Shown piece after piece: positions 1 through 9,594 of a DNA stretch of 48,521 nucleotides. Source of the stretch: Candidatus Thalassarchaeaceae archaeon (lineage in GTDB: Archaea > Thermoplasmatota > Poseidoniia > Poseidoniales > Thalassarchaeaceae); assembly GCA_030747675.1 (NCBI GenBank), contig JASLKH010000056.1, positions 1 through 48,521 on the forward strand, given 5' to 3'. Each line of letters opens with the position of its first letter. Within the stretch, counting starts at the first letter, position 1. The notes beneath the pieces are model-generated. The model ran no database searches. It saw only the letters and a program-made list of their open reading frames with translations, and had not been told where the DNA came from. The position numbers and the translations under genes were made by a program.

Positions 1-2054
1 TCAGGTTCCTCTGGGCAAGAGCAGTTGATGGGATCTCTACTTGAGCCATCCCAACACAAATCTGTAGTACAAACAACAGGTTCAGGTTCAGGTCCAACAT
101 ATTCACCACTAACACCTCGTACAGCTAAAGAGAAACCAACCATATCACCATCGCTCCCGAGAACATCCGTGTGATTCCCCACACCAACCAATTTGGCATA
201 CACCTCAATTGTTATATTTTCAAACCCTACTAACTCAGAAGCATTAACTCTCAAATTTTCAGTCCCCTCTAAACTTTCATTTGAAGACACAACAACCCCA
301 TTAGGCAATCTTAAAATCAAATCTAAATCATCAGAAACAGAACCAAACGGTCGTTGGTTAAATGATAAAAATACATCTAAATCGTTACCTGGAACTAGTG
401 ATAAATTCCAAGAAAAAACATCACCCTGCTTGAGAAAAGGGCCTGCGGCCCCAGACCCATTCCATCGAGACCCAATCATTTGCTCAAGGGGGCGACTACC
501 ATCCCCCATCAACCATTCATTCACCAATTCCAATCGTTGAATTTCATCCATCATATAGGAGTCATGAATCCAAATGTTACGGGATGTATTATTTTGAAAG
601 TCAATTAAGTTAGCCAAATCAGGCCTCCCCCAACCCTGTAAAGAATCAGGTGCGGGACCCACATTTTCTCCCCCCTGTTGCCCCCCATACATTGATTCAG
701 AGGAAAGCGCCAACAAACTTCGAAGTAGACTTCCAGAGGGAACAAACCCCCCACTTCCATTCGTGAACCACCCATCTTGCACTGCTTGTTGGATAACTGC
801 AGTGATGGAGGCACCCAATGGTGTAGACATACTTGTGCCCGTACTTGATCTCATATCATCATTAAAAGAAGAAATATTTCCATCCGCAGCAGCAGATACA
901 ATTCCCATTGCGGGTGCGACAATAAAATTCCCCCTCAACCCTTCTTCAGAAGGACCATGTGATGAAGATGAATACAAATTTGAAGAATTATCATGCAAAG
1001 CCCCACCGACCGAAACCACGTTCCTTGCATTGGCCGGCTCGTAGAATTTAGAAGGATTGTTCCCTGGTGCAATAAACGCTAATGACCAAGGAACCTCCCG
1101 ATGCCATAAGTCAAATTCCGCACTACGCAAAGTGTAAGCCTCAGTTGCATCACCCCAACTATCTGAATGAATCACAGCCCCAACACCCAATGCTTCAGCA
1201 AGCAACCAATCTACAGTCGGCTCTGACCAACCTGACTCATTAACAACATCTTGGAACAAAACACGAGCGCCGTGTGAGGGACTGGTTCCATTTGTGATAT
1301 TTCCATCCCACATTTCACAAACCAAGGTACCTGCAATATGTGTTCCATGCCTATAATCGGCTTGTCCAGAAAGGTCACCGTCTCCAATAGAAGTGTTCAC
1401 CAAAACCACCTTTCTATGATTAATTCCAATTTCCCCAACAGTTGCCCCACTATCTCTGAAACACCCATGATCCAACTCAATTCCTGAATCAGCAACACCG
1501 ATAATAACCCCTGACCCATTCAACCCAACATCCCATGCAGGATGCCCAGTTGTAGAACCATGCTCCATTATACTGGAAGCCAACTCATTTCTTCCTGATG
1601 TTTCAAGCAAAGGCTCCACCCACCAAACTCCAGGAATTAAATCAAATATTGAAGGATCCACACCCTGTACATCGAATGATGTTGGCAAAGAACTCCCTTC
1701 ATCAGCTAATTGCAGATTTTCAAATATAAAGGAGGACAAAATATCCCATTGAATGTTTGAAGGAAGTCGCGGCTCCAACACCACCCGATAACCCTCTGCT
1801 ATTGGTCCCCGCAAAAGAACATCCTGATCTAATTGAAAATCCCCATGGGTTCCCCACACCAAAAGATCAGTCCGAGAAAGTTGCCTCAAAGGCTCTAACC
1901 CATCATTTCGTAATTCAACCCAATCTTCATAGATCCAACCATCCTGATTAACTACCACCCATTCTCCATCTCTTTCAGAGAAATTTTGGGGGACCCATTG
2001 CCCTGAAACAGGGGCTAAAAGAAGTAAAAAAAACACCACTAAACAACGGCGCAT
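1..2054 (-). CDS. Secreted subtilisin-like serine protease (peptidase S8), C-terminus truncated by window edge
   Basis: Manual reverse-strand translation from ATG at 2054: MRRCLVVFFLLLLAPVSGQW (signal peptide-like), then VADSGIELDHGC (Asp motif), YRHGTHIAGTLV (His motif) and MSTPLGASI (Ser region); frame stays open to the window start, so it is absent from the ORF track. Confidence 0.88.
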   Translation of the reverse strand, partial: MRRCLVVFFLLLLAPVSGQWVPQNFSERDGEWVVVNQDGWIYEDWVELRNDGLEPLRQLSRTDLLVWGTHGDFQLDQDVLLRGPIAEGYRVVLEPRLPSNIQWDILSSFIFENLQLADEGSSLPTSFDVQGVDPSIFDLIPGVWWVEPLLETSGRNELASSIMEHGSTTGHPAWDVGLNGSGVIIGVADSGIELDHGCFRDSGATVGEIGINHRKVVLVNTSIGDGDLSGQADYRHGTHIAGTLVCEMWDGNITNGTSPSHGARVLFQDVVNESGWSEPTVDWLLAEALGVGAVIHSDSWGDATEAYTLRSAEFDLWHREVPWSLAFIAPGNNPSKFYEPANARNVVSVGGALHDNSSNLYSSSSHGPSEEGLRGNFIVAPAMGIVSAAADGNISSFNDDMRSSTGTSMSTPLGASITAVIQQAVQDGWFTNGSGGFVPSGSLLRSLLALSSESMYGGQQGGENVGPAPDSLQGWGRPDLANLIDFQNNTSRNIWIHDSYMMDEIQRLELVNEWLMGDGSRPLEQMIGSRWNGSGAAGPFLKQGDVFSWNLSLVPGNDLDVFLSFNQRPFGSVSDDLDLILRLPNGVVVSSNESLEGTENLRVNASELVGFENITIEVYAKLVGVGNHTDVLGSDGDMVGFSLAVRGVSGEYVGPEPEPVVCTTDLCWDGSSRDPINCSCPEEP

Positions 2055-2129
2055 ACCAACCGGAAATCCCCCATCCACATCAATCATCGCCCGTCGTGCA
2101 CAGACGGTGCGCTTAAACGAGAAAGGCGG

Positions 2130-2405
2130 GTGGCCCGCTCGATGCAGGCCTTTCGAGTAACCGGGACTTTCCCAAACGGGAAGGTAAAACAGCCCTTCAC
2201 AAAAGACATAGTCGCGACCGACGATGTAGACGCACGTCACCGAATATACTCATTTTTCGGCAGCCACCACGGTATTAATCGACGTTTCGTAAACATCGAC
2301 ACATTAGCAAAGATTGAACCAACCGAATCAAAAGATCCGTATGTTATCTCTGCTTTTCGAGACACACATGACTTTTCTTCAACAACAAACACCGAAGAAG
2401 AATGA
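2130..2405 (+). CDS. rplX: 50S ribosomal protein LX (L18Ae/L20a family); start may be ATG at 2142
   Basis: MQAFRVTGTFPNGK...FTKDIVATDDVDARHRIYSFFGSHHGINRRFVNI matches archaeal LX pattern. Confidence 0.82.
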   Translation: MARSMQAFRVTGTFPNGKVKQPFTKDIVATDDVDARHRIYSFFGSHHGINRRFVNIDTLAKIEPTESKDPYVISAFRDTHDFSSTTNTEEE

Positions 2406-2406
2406 A

Positions 2407-3135
2407 TTACCATTCCTCCCCAAAATTAAATTTGAGATTCCCCGTTCGAATTTCAGAAGCCACTATTGAAAGTGGAGTGATTACTAACATTAGGTAAAAT
2501 GCCAAACCCCAACTCATTTCACTCATAACAATAAGAGTCCCTATACCCCAAATTATAGTGCCAAGTAGCATAGTACCCCCTCCAACACGAATCAACAGAT
2601 CAACAACATCATTTTTCTCATTAGTGAAGTGAGATTTGAAACCGAGAACAAGTGCCACCACACCAGCAACCCATCCACCCCATATCAACAACCTTGTCAC
2701 AATTGAAGCATAATAGAGGCCACACATTGAACCACCATCATCATCCCCACTATCAACTTCATCTTCGTAATCACAAAGGTCTCCAAAAGACACCGAAATC
2801 GGCCCTGCCGATAACTCACTTAGGGAGACATCTATCTCCATCATTGTACCCCAAGTTCCCCCTGCTGCAAAAATAAAAGTAAAGAAAAGAACACCAGATA
2901 GAATTACAAGAGAAACTAAATTTCGAAATTCTTCTTGCCCACCATTCACTCGAAGGCGATTGAGAAAACGTCCCCAAAGGTCACCATCATCACTTTTAGT
3001 AGAAAATTTTTCATTTACACCCACAGATAAAGCATTAATCCTAGCAATTAAATCCGATTTATTCCCTGAAACAGGCTCGCCCATTTCTCGTAACATTTGC
3101 TTTAATTCAGCAACAGTTTTTCTTTCAATATCCAT
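2407..3135 (-). CDS. SAP-domain-containing integral membrane protein
   Basis: N-terminal SAP-like motif (KTVAELKQMLREMGEPVSGNKSDLIARI) followed by several hydrophobic segments. Confidence 0.7.
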   Translation of the reverse strand: MDIERKTVAELKQMLREMGEPVSGNKSDLIARINALSVGVNEKFSTKSDDGDLWGRFLNRLRVNGGQEEFRNLVSLVILSGVLFFTFIFAAGGTWGTMMEIDVSLSELSAGPISVSFGDLCDYEDEVDSGDDDGGSMCGLYYASIVTRLLIWGGWVAGVVALVLGFKSHFTNEKNDVVDLLIRVGGGTMLLGTIIWGIGTLIVMSEMSWGLAFYLMLVITPLSIVASEIRTGNLKFNFGEEW

Positions 3136-3268
3136 TCCAACACCACCTTCTCTGAAACTCTAGACTGCCCCACAGATTGGACACAATACATCCAGCATAT
3201 CAGAACTTACCTTGAACTTTTGGCCATCCATAAACCAAAAACGGCGTGAGTAGAAACCTGCATTAGAC

Positions 3269-3760
3269 TTAAGAAACACGAGTTCTAACTTTAGAAGCAA
3301 CATACCAGATTCCAATAATCCCAACGACAAGAATGGTTGCGGAACCATAACCAGGATCAGCTCCATTCCAAGAAGAAGGATCCATCAAAACCCCATCTCC
3401 TTTAGTGGAAACAGCCCAAACAAAATACGTTGAAATCGAAGTCATAAAACTAATCATAATCATGATGATAACTTTCACATGTTTAGGCAAAGATTTCCCA
3501 GTAGCATAGTAATCAAACAAAGTGTCACCAAAATATCGATTGGTCAAAGTCCATCTAAACAACCTTTCATTCGACATTGAGAATAAAAAAGCAGCTGGAA
3601 CCGCCCACGATACAGTCGGCCATCCAGGGACCCAAATGCCAATTATTGCAAAAACAACGAAAAGACAACCAAAACCGACATAGATCTTACTTTTTAGAGG
3701 GCTACTGGCCACAGAATACTGCTCGACAACCTCGTCGACAGACTGTAAACGGACACCCAT
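3269..3760 (-). CDS. DUF454 (YbaN)-like membrane protein
   Basis: GxWVPGWPTVSWAVPAAFLFSMSNERLFRWTLTNRYFG resembles the DUF454 signature; four hydrophobic segments. Confidence 0.6.
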   Translation of the reverse strand: MGVRLQSVDEVVEQYSVASSPLKSKIYVGFGCLFVVFAIIGIWVPGWPTVSWAVPAAFLFSMSNERLFRWTLTNRYFGDTLFDYYATGKSLPKHVKVIIMIMISFMTSISTYFVWAVSTKGDGVLMDPSSWNGADPGYGSATILVVGIIGIWYVASKVRTRVS

Positions 3761-3841
3761 ATTTAATCGGTTGAAGGGGCGCCTATGAGCATACCTATTC
3801 GAGCCTAACCCTCATCAGTAAGTGACCCATGCCACAAAGAC

Positions 3842-4480
3842 ATGGGTACCCCAAAACCCCCCCGGATTGGAACCCAGGAACAACCTCTCCGCCTTGCAGT
3901 ATTCATTTCTGGATCCGGTTCTGGAATGGAAGCCCTTCTACATCACCAAAAAGCGAATGAATGCTGCCATACCACTTCACTAGTTCTCTCAAACACACCG
4001 AATATATCTGGGTTAGAGAAAGCAACGGCACACAACATATGTACTGAAGTGGTGGAAATAGACTCCAACATCCCAAACCCACAGGAACAAAGAGAGTCCC
4101 ATGAAAAAAACATCATAGACACTTTACAAAAATACAACATTGAGGCAGTGATATTATCAGGTTACATGAGAATATTATCACCATTCTTTGTTAGGAAATG
4201 GACGGGCCGCCTTTTGAACATCCACCCCTCTCTTTTACCTAAATACCCCGGTGCACATGCGCACCGCGATGCATTAGCCGATGGAGCAACAGTATCAGGG
4301 TGCACAGTCCACTTAGTCGATGAAGGAGTCGACACAGGCCAAATATTAGCTCAGAAGAAATTACAAATTGATATTTTAGAGACTGAAGAAACTCTATCTG
4401 AACGTGTTAAAAAATTGGAACACCAACTGTACCCTGAAGTCATTGATGCCTATGCAAAAGGCGAACTCTATCTAGGCTAA
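3842..4480 (+). CDS. purN: Phosphoribosylglycinamide formyltransferase
   Basis: LAVFISGSGSGMEAL, ILSGYMRILSPFFV, NIHPSLLPKYPGAHAHRDAL, GCTVHLVDEGVDTGQIL. Confidence 0.93.
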   Translation: MGTPKPPRIGTQEQPLRLAVFISGSGSGMEALLHHQKANECCHTTSLVLSNTPNISGLEKATAHNICTEVVEIDSNIPNPQEQRESHEKNIIDTLQKYNIEAVILSGYMRILSPFFVRKWTGRLLNIHPSLLPKYPGAHAHRDALADGATVSGCTVHLVDEGVDTGQILAQKKLQIDILETEETLSERVKKLEHQLYPEVIDAYAKGELYLG

Positions 4481-5044
4481 ATCACTAGGTCGATTGATAT
4501 TTTTGAACGATAATGCCTCCAAATCCCCCATCATTATTACACGGTGCGGGACACTACACATAATATTTTGAAGTGAAGAGTTGGGTGGCCTAGATTCAAT
4601 CGCTTGCAACAATCGTTGAACATCAGTAAGAGCCAGTAAAGGCTCAAGCCGAGTTGATCGAGGGATAACTATCGGGCAATCTTTTTCTCTTTTCAATCGT
4701 TTTATAATATTGGAATCAACCCAAGGTATGTCGCACGGCGCCAATTGAATTTCATCAATTCCACGCTCCAAACACACCCTTAATGCTGACTGAAGTGCTG
4801 AAACAACCCCTCTTTCAGCACCCCTATCCAAAACAAATTCAATCTCTGTTAAATGACTCAACAACCCCCATATTTCTTGGCGTTGATACCCATTACGCAC
4901 TGCGACTATTATTGGACTACAGCCCGCCCCCCTCAATGAATGGGCAACACGCACAATCATTGGAAGTCCACCCACTATCATGGATGCCTTGTCTTGCCCC
5001 ATCCGGCTAGAAGCCCCTCCAGCCAAAATCAATGCAGGATACAT
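4472..5044 (-). CDS. mobA: Molybdenum cofactor guanylyltransferase-like nucleotidyltransferase (MobA-like)
   Basis: N-terminal ALILAGGASSRMGQDKASM nucleotidyltransferase motif; LAPCDIPWV. Confidence 0.78.
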   Translation of the reverse strand: MYPALILAGGASSRMGQDKASMIVGGLPMIVRVAHSLRGAGCSPIIVAVRNGYQRQEIWGLLSHLTEIEFVLDRGAERGVVSALQSALRVCLERGIDEIQLAPCDIPWVDSNIIKRLKREKDCPIVIPRSTRLEPLLALTDVQRLLQAIESRPPNSSLQNIMCSVPHRVIMMGDLEALSFKNINRPSDLA

Positions 5045-5052
5045 TTTGCCAC

Positions 5053-5286
5053 CTATTGCATTTTAACCAACTCATCCAAAGCCCCTTCAAGCTCTAAAAT
5101 CAGTGACTGAGCACGCCCTAACAACGCACGTTGATCTCTTCGAGAAGCAGCCACAGGCAACCATTCCATCAATTGTTTGACATCCGCAGCATCCCTTGCC
5201 ACAGTCCATTCTAGAACCCGTTCTAAAACAGGGTCATCGGCCTCAAGAAACTTTTCAACCATATCAACTCGAAACCACAGCATCAC
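5053..5286 (-). CDS. Hypothetical protein
   Basis: 77-aa ORF overlapping the upstream ORF by 4 bp (ATGA type), in line with mobA-like gene. Confidence 0.55.
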   Translation of the reverse strand: MMLWFRVDMVEKFLEADDPVLERVLEWTVARDAADVKQLMEWLPVAASRRDQRALLGRAQSLILELEGALDELVKMQ

Positions 5287-5948
5287 ATGATTGCTTCGGA
5301 ACCTTCCAACAATTGCCCCCTAATTCTACCCACAAGGGAATCTTCCTCAGGACATTTAATCGTATTAAAAGCGTGAACGAGATCATTTTCAATATCCTCC
5401 CTCTGATTCCTTATCCACCAGGCGTGGTAGACAATTAATGCAAATTGGGAGTGGATCCCCCCGCTTTCACACCACTGTAAAACAACCTCAGAAGTAGGCC
5501 TCTCTCGTTTTGCACGAAACATTTCTTCAATTACTAATAACAACCCCTCCACCGCCTCAGAAGAACTCAAAACCCCATTGAATATTTCCCACGCCTTTGA
5601 ATCATCTATCGTGTGTATATTGGCGAGAATTAGTGCAAATAATGCCACATCCTCTCTACCGTGCCTTTTCCATAAATCAGAAATTAGCATTTCCAAAACA
5701 CCTTCGATTTGATTCGTGAGCAACCACGAGCAGATCCGACGTAGTATAGAATCTGGTGTGCCGAGATGGAATTGATATCTGCCAGCAATAGCAAGCCGAT
5801 CAGTATGAGATTTTAGAATTAAAGCTGGAACACCAATTGGGTAGGCCTCTCTAACCACTTTCAATAGTAATTTGGGTTTTTTATGGACATGGGCAGGTTG
5901 TACTGATAACAAATCATCAAGTGGATCAACCCCTTTGTCCATACCCAA
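5283..5948 (-). CDS. Hypothetical alpha-helical protein
   Basis: 221-aa ORF, first gene of an apparent operon with the 77-aa ORF and mobA-like gene. Confidence 0.6.
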   Translation of the reverse strand: MGMDKGVDPLDDLLSVQPAHVHKKPKLLLKVVREAYPIGVPALILKSHTDRLAIAGRYQFHLGTPDSILRRICSWLLTNQIEGVLEMLISDLWKRHGREDVALFALILANIHTIDDSKAWEIFNGVLSSSEAVEGLLLVIEEMFRAKRERPTSEVVLQWCESGGIHSQFALIVYHAWWIRNQREDIENDLVHAFNTIKCPEEDSLVGRIRGQLLEGSEAIM

Positions 5949-5998
5949 CCGAATCCCCCTGAGGTTTTGGTTCCTTCTTCCACACTACTTTACTTTCT

Positions 5999-6066
5999 GT
6001 TCATTATACGTATAAATCTGGAGAGGGAGGTCCCCCTGAAGGGGGGACTCCCTACGGATAATGAAC
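5999..6066. repeat. Long imperfect inverted repeat (hairpin)
   Basis: Outer arms gttcattatacgta (5999-6012) and tacggataatgaac (6053-6066) pair 13/14; inner arms agggaggtccccc / ggggggactccct around tgaa. Confidence 0.75.
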
Positions 6067-6275
6067 ATAAAGCGAGAAATAACCTATTTATTCATGAATT
6101 TTGAATAAAAAAAAGACTTTTGAGATAAAATCTTGATTTCAGAGCCTATTACCGCCTTTTTGCACAGTTTTTCAAAAACCCCTAAAATTATCTAAAAACG
6201 AACATTTCAAGCAACTTCTACCAATGTAAGAGGATATTTAAGGAAGATTATAGAAAAATTTCTGATTCCCGAACC

Positions 6276-6350
6276 TAAAACAGTAATTATGTCTTAAAAT
6301 ATTTTTTTCCTTTTTTTCCTTTTTTCAAACTTAAAACAGTAATTACGTCT
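6276..6350 (+). repeat. Direct repeat pair taaaacagtaatta(t/c)gtct at 6276-6294 and 6332-6350
   Basis: 18/19 identical, start-to-start spacing 56 bp, separated by a T-rich tract. Confidence 0.75.
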
Positions 6351-6372
6351 AAAGGAAATGGATATAAAACCC

Positions 6373-6894
6373 TCATCGCCCACTTTCTGGAAGTATCGAT
6401 CGGATTTTGAGGAAAAGCCCATTCACCTTTTCTAGGGCCTGATCAAATCCTTTCTCTACGAGATGGAAAACATTCTTTTCCACATGTTCTTCTAAGTTGT
6501 CAAGGAGGCTAGTTACAATTTGCTCATGCTCATCATCAGTTATTGCAAAGAAAAACCTAAGATATGCAACAACTAAGTATTCATCTTCAGAAATACTTGC
6601 ATTTAGAAAAGCAGTCTCAAAAATATCGGAATAAATACCCAAACGCTCGCTAGCATCTAATTCCCTTCCCGATATTACATCATCTCCTTTTAATATAGAA
6701 TCATAAATTTTTTTCGGCACATCATCCCCAAGATTCAACAAACCAGCTAATTTAATCACCAATCTTTTTTCTTCTCGTGTGATAACACCATCCCGCAGTA
6801 CAAGGGAAACCACGCCATGAAAGGCACCAGTATCGGTTGGAGATGCCTCAGCCACGACCCGCGAGACAACCTCATTCCTCATAGCGGTTCGCAC
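6373..6894 (-). CDS. TerB-like domain protein (tentative)
   Basis: FHGVVSLVLRDGVITREEKRLVIKLAGLLNL resembles TerB helical/acidic-loop pattern. Confidence 0.5.
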   Translation of the reverse strand: MRTAMRNEVVSRVVAEASPTDTGAFHGVVSLVLRDGVITREEKRLVIKLAGLLNLGDDVPKKIYDSILKGDDVISGRELDASERLGIYSDIFETAFLNASISEDEYLVVAYLRFFFAITDDEHEQIVTSLLDNLEEHVEKNVFHLVEKGFDQALEKVNGLFLKIRSILPESGR

Positions 6895-6959
6895 GCTCTG
6901 GCGCGCTTACACACGTGCGCGCGCTAGAACCCCAAATTTAGCCACAGCCTTCATGTAGG

Positions 6960-7017
6960 CGACCATTGTCGGCGGAACTGCAGGAATCTCCTGTCACGCT
7001 CCAGGGCGCTTGCGCCC
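6960..7017 (+). other. Serial hairpins in the dnaG 5' region (possible structured leader or ncRNA)
   Basis: cgac-catt-gtcg (6960-6971), cagga-atc-tcctg (6981-6993), gggcg-cttg-cgccc (7004-7017). Confidence 0.4.
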
Positions 7018-7099
7018 ATCCCGTGAACCGCATGGTGAACCCCCCCTCAAAGGCGAGGCGAATGCGAGAAGAAACCTGCGAAAGCAAGGAAGTGAAAAA

Positions 7100-8266
7100 A
7101 TGAGTGAACATAAATCAAAATATATGATCCACGCTAAAATAAAAGCGGAAGGAACAATTCAAAGAAAGGACGTAGTCGGTGCCATTTTTGGTCAGACAGA
7201 AGGCCTCTTAGGAGAAGAACTGCAACTACGGAAACTGCAAAGAACGGGTCGAATAGGACATGTAGATGTAAATTTACAATCCAATAAAGGAAAAGTATCA
7301 GGTGAAATATTACTACCATCAAGCTTGGACCAAGTGTCTACCGCAGTTATTGGTGCAGCACTTGAGACCATTGACAGAATTGGACCATGTAAAGCAAAGA
7401 TTTCGGTGAGCCGAATAGAAAACGTACATAGCGTAAAGCGAGACACAGTTATTGACCGAGCTAAGGATCTACTACTCAACATTGTAAATCAAGGTTCAGA
7501 GGATAGTAAAAGTATTCTTGACGAAGTACGCAGTGTACTTACATCAGGTACAGAAACAGCACATGCAGGCATGACTTGTGGGCCAAACGCCCTAAAGGCC
7601 GACGCGTTGATTATTGTAGAAGGCCGTAATGATGTTAAAAATCTCCTAAAATATGGAATTAAAAATGCAATAGCCACAATGGGTGCTAATGTTAAAGATG
7701 AATTGATTGAATTAGCGAAATCAAAAACATCAGTAACAGCATTTTGTGATGGAGACAGGGGCGGTAAGTTGCTATTAATGGAAATATCAGGAGCCCTCGG
7801 TAAATCTCTAACCCATGTAGCATTAGCACCAGAATCACGAGAAGTCGAACATCTTGAAGGTAAAGTGATTACAAAATGCTTGGGCCAGAAAGAAGCCGCA
7901 ACAAAGGCCATGTCTAAGATTCGAAAAATCATGGAATCAGATGATGAATTAGTCGCTGGTGCAAAAAACGGAGCGAGAGAAGTTCCGGAAAATATACAGG
8001 GCTGGGCATCCCACATGGCTGATCTGAAGAAAAATCACGCATTACTAATTCTTGAAGATGGAACCCCAAGTGAACCAATTGCAGCAAGCAAACTGGCAAA
8101 ATATGCAGAAGACGTTGAAGGCGCCCAATGCCTTATTTTCAATGCAAAAGTATCGACCCGCATCATGGAAATTGCAGAGATGGGAGCAATACCAAATGTG
8201 CTAGGGAGCACAGTTGATGCACAGGCAGAAGGTATTGAGACATATTCAATGGCCGAAATTGAATGA
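7100..8266 (+). CDS. dnaG: Archaeal DnaG-like (TOPRIM) primase; track ORF begins upstream at TTG 7010
   Basis: MSEHKSKYMIHAKIKAEGTIQRKDVVGAIFGQTEGLLGEELQLRKLQRTGRIGHV; TOPRIM ADALIIVEGRNDVKNLLKYGI and AFCDGDRGGKLL. Confidence 0.92.
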   Translation: MSEHKSKYMIHAKIKAEGTIQRKDVVGAIFGQTEGLLGEELQLRKLQRTGRIGHVDVNLQSNKGKVSGEILLPSSLDQVSTAVIGAALETIDRIGPCKAKISVSRIENVHSVKRDTVIDRAKDLLLNIVNQGSEDSKSILDEVRSVLTSGTETAHAGMTCGPNALKADALIIVEGRNDVKNLLKYGIKNAIATMGANVKDELIELAKSKTSVTAFCDGDRGGKLLLMEISGALGKSLTHVALAPESREVEHLEGKVITKCLGQKEAATKAMSKIRKIMESDDELVAGAKNGAREVPENIQGWASHMADLKKNHALLILEDGTPSEPIAASKLAKYAEDVEGAQCLIFNAKVSTRIMEIAEMGAIPNVLGSTVDAQAEGIETYSMAEIE

Positions 8267-8319
8267 TTTTGAAATCACCATAAGGGTAATCAAAAAACCC
8301 CCCTGCCTCTGCGCAGAGT

Positions 8320-9594
8320 ATGCAACCCGCTCTTACCCCTCCCTCTGATGAGCCTTCTACTACTGAGGTACTTGCAAGTGAGGTGGATAAAACCCCTCAT
8401 CCCATCCCCCCTCACAGTTCTCAGTTTGGAGAACTTCCTCTCATACTACCACCAGTTAGAGCCATACCCCATGAAGTGGATGAAGAATCAGAAGAGTTAG
8501 TAGAGCAGCCGACTGATGACGATGACGATGACGACGACGAAACAATTTGGCCCATGGATTCAAACATACAAGAATTTGTAATTCATCAGGCAAAAGATGG
8601 AAATAAAACCAAATCAATACTTTTCGGAGATCACCAAATAACCAGTGTTACAGCAATTCGCACAATAGAAGGGGATGACTTAAAAATCCATTTTTCTATT
8701 GAAAGAGATGCGGTGATAGGGTTTCAACACGATGATTATTCATGGCCAAACCCCCTCTTTGCAACCACACTTATACTGGCTGTATTTTCATTTATTGCAT
8801 TCATTGTAACATATACATCCCCACTATCAATTATTATTGGCATAATTCTTTTCCTCGGCGCCCTAATCGGTCTAACAGCCACATATCCTGCTATGCATAG
8901 AATTAGATTATTTTCTAATTGTGGTAAGCACGAAATATGGTTCCAGGAAGGGAGTGCAAACCCCCACGTAATGCATACTACTTTGGCCCACATTGATGGC
9001 GCATTACTTTCTTTAATTTCTACAGGTGGCTTAGATCTTTCTACAGTAGATTTCGACAGTCCCCCTCCAGTAGTAACCCCTCAAATCATGGTCAATTCCC
9101 AACCACCTTCTCAAGTAACATACAACACCACTCAAAACATCCAAGATAGTGTCATTCAAGGCGATACTGGAACTACAACCATAGAAACTAATACTTCTCC
9201 CCAAGTACCGATAGAAGATATTCCGGCCCCCCCAAACTTTTCTGAAAATCCGGTAATAACACCACCAGAACCGGCACCAGTAGCACCACCTGAACCGGCA
9301 CCAGTAGCACCACCTATGCCTGCACCAGCTGCACCACCTATGCCTGCACCAGCTGCACCACCTATGCCTGCACCAGCTATGCCTGCACCAGCTGCACCAC
9401 CTATGCCTGCACCAGCTATGCCTGCACCAGCTGCACCAGCTATGCCTGCACCAGCCTTTTCCCCGAACCCATTAGATACAGATTTCTTTGCCGCCCCGAA
9501 AGAGTCACCAATAGTCCCAACAGCAGCAGCCCCACGCTCAGACTCCCTAAGCGAACTTGAGAAGGAAGATATTCTGAGTGATCTTGAGGACTGA
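8320..9594 (+). CDS. Membrane protein with acidic N-terminal region and Pro-rich repeat C-terminal region
   Basis: Asp run DDDDDDDDE, two adjacent hydrophobic segments, PAP(V/A)APP(E/M) repeats. Confidence 0.7.
   Translation: MQPALTPPSDEPSTTEVLASEVDKTPHPIPPHSSQFGELPLILPPVRAIPHEVDEESEELVEQPTDDDDDDDDETIWPMDSNIQEFVIHQAKDGNKTKSILFGDHQITSVTAIRTIEGDDLKIHFSIERDAVIGFQHDDYSWPNPLFATTLILAVFSFIAFIVTYTSPLSIIIGIILFLGALIGLTATYPAMHRIRLFSNCGKHEIWFQEGSANPHVMHTTLAHIDGALLSLISTGGLDLSTVDFDSPPPVVTPQIMVNSQPPSQVTYNTTQNIQDSVIQGDTGTTTIETNTSPQVPIEDIPAPPNFSENPVITPPEPAPVAPPEPAPVAPPMPAPAAPPMPAPAAPPMPAPAMPAPAAPPMPAPAMPAPAAPAMPAPAFSPNPLDTDFFAAPKESPIVPTAAAPRSDSLSELEKEDILSDLED
9262..9455 (+). repeat. In-frame Pro-rich tandem repeat (24-bp unit and truncated variants)
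   Basis: Repeated ccacctatgcctgcaccagctgca / ccaccagaaccggcaccagtagca units. Confidence 0.85.

Noticed and set aside
6061-6372. Chromosomal replication origin
   Set aside because: AT-rich with repeats but no orc1/cdc6 gene nearby in the window and no skew data; kept only as an unexplained region.
6895-7099. SRP RNA or RNase P RNA
   Set aside because: Looked for SRP helix 8 (GGAAG...AGCA-type) and RNase P GAGGAAAGUC-type cores and did not find them.
7010-7099. N-terminal extension of DnaG from TTG 7010
   Set aside because: Extension overlaps the hairpin-rich leader and precedes the typical DnaG start at ATG 7100.
7489-8016. 175-aa - strand ORF
   Set aside because: Lies wholly antisense within dnaG, which has clear conserved motifs.
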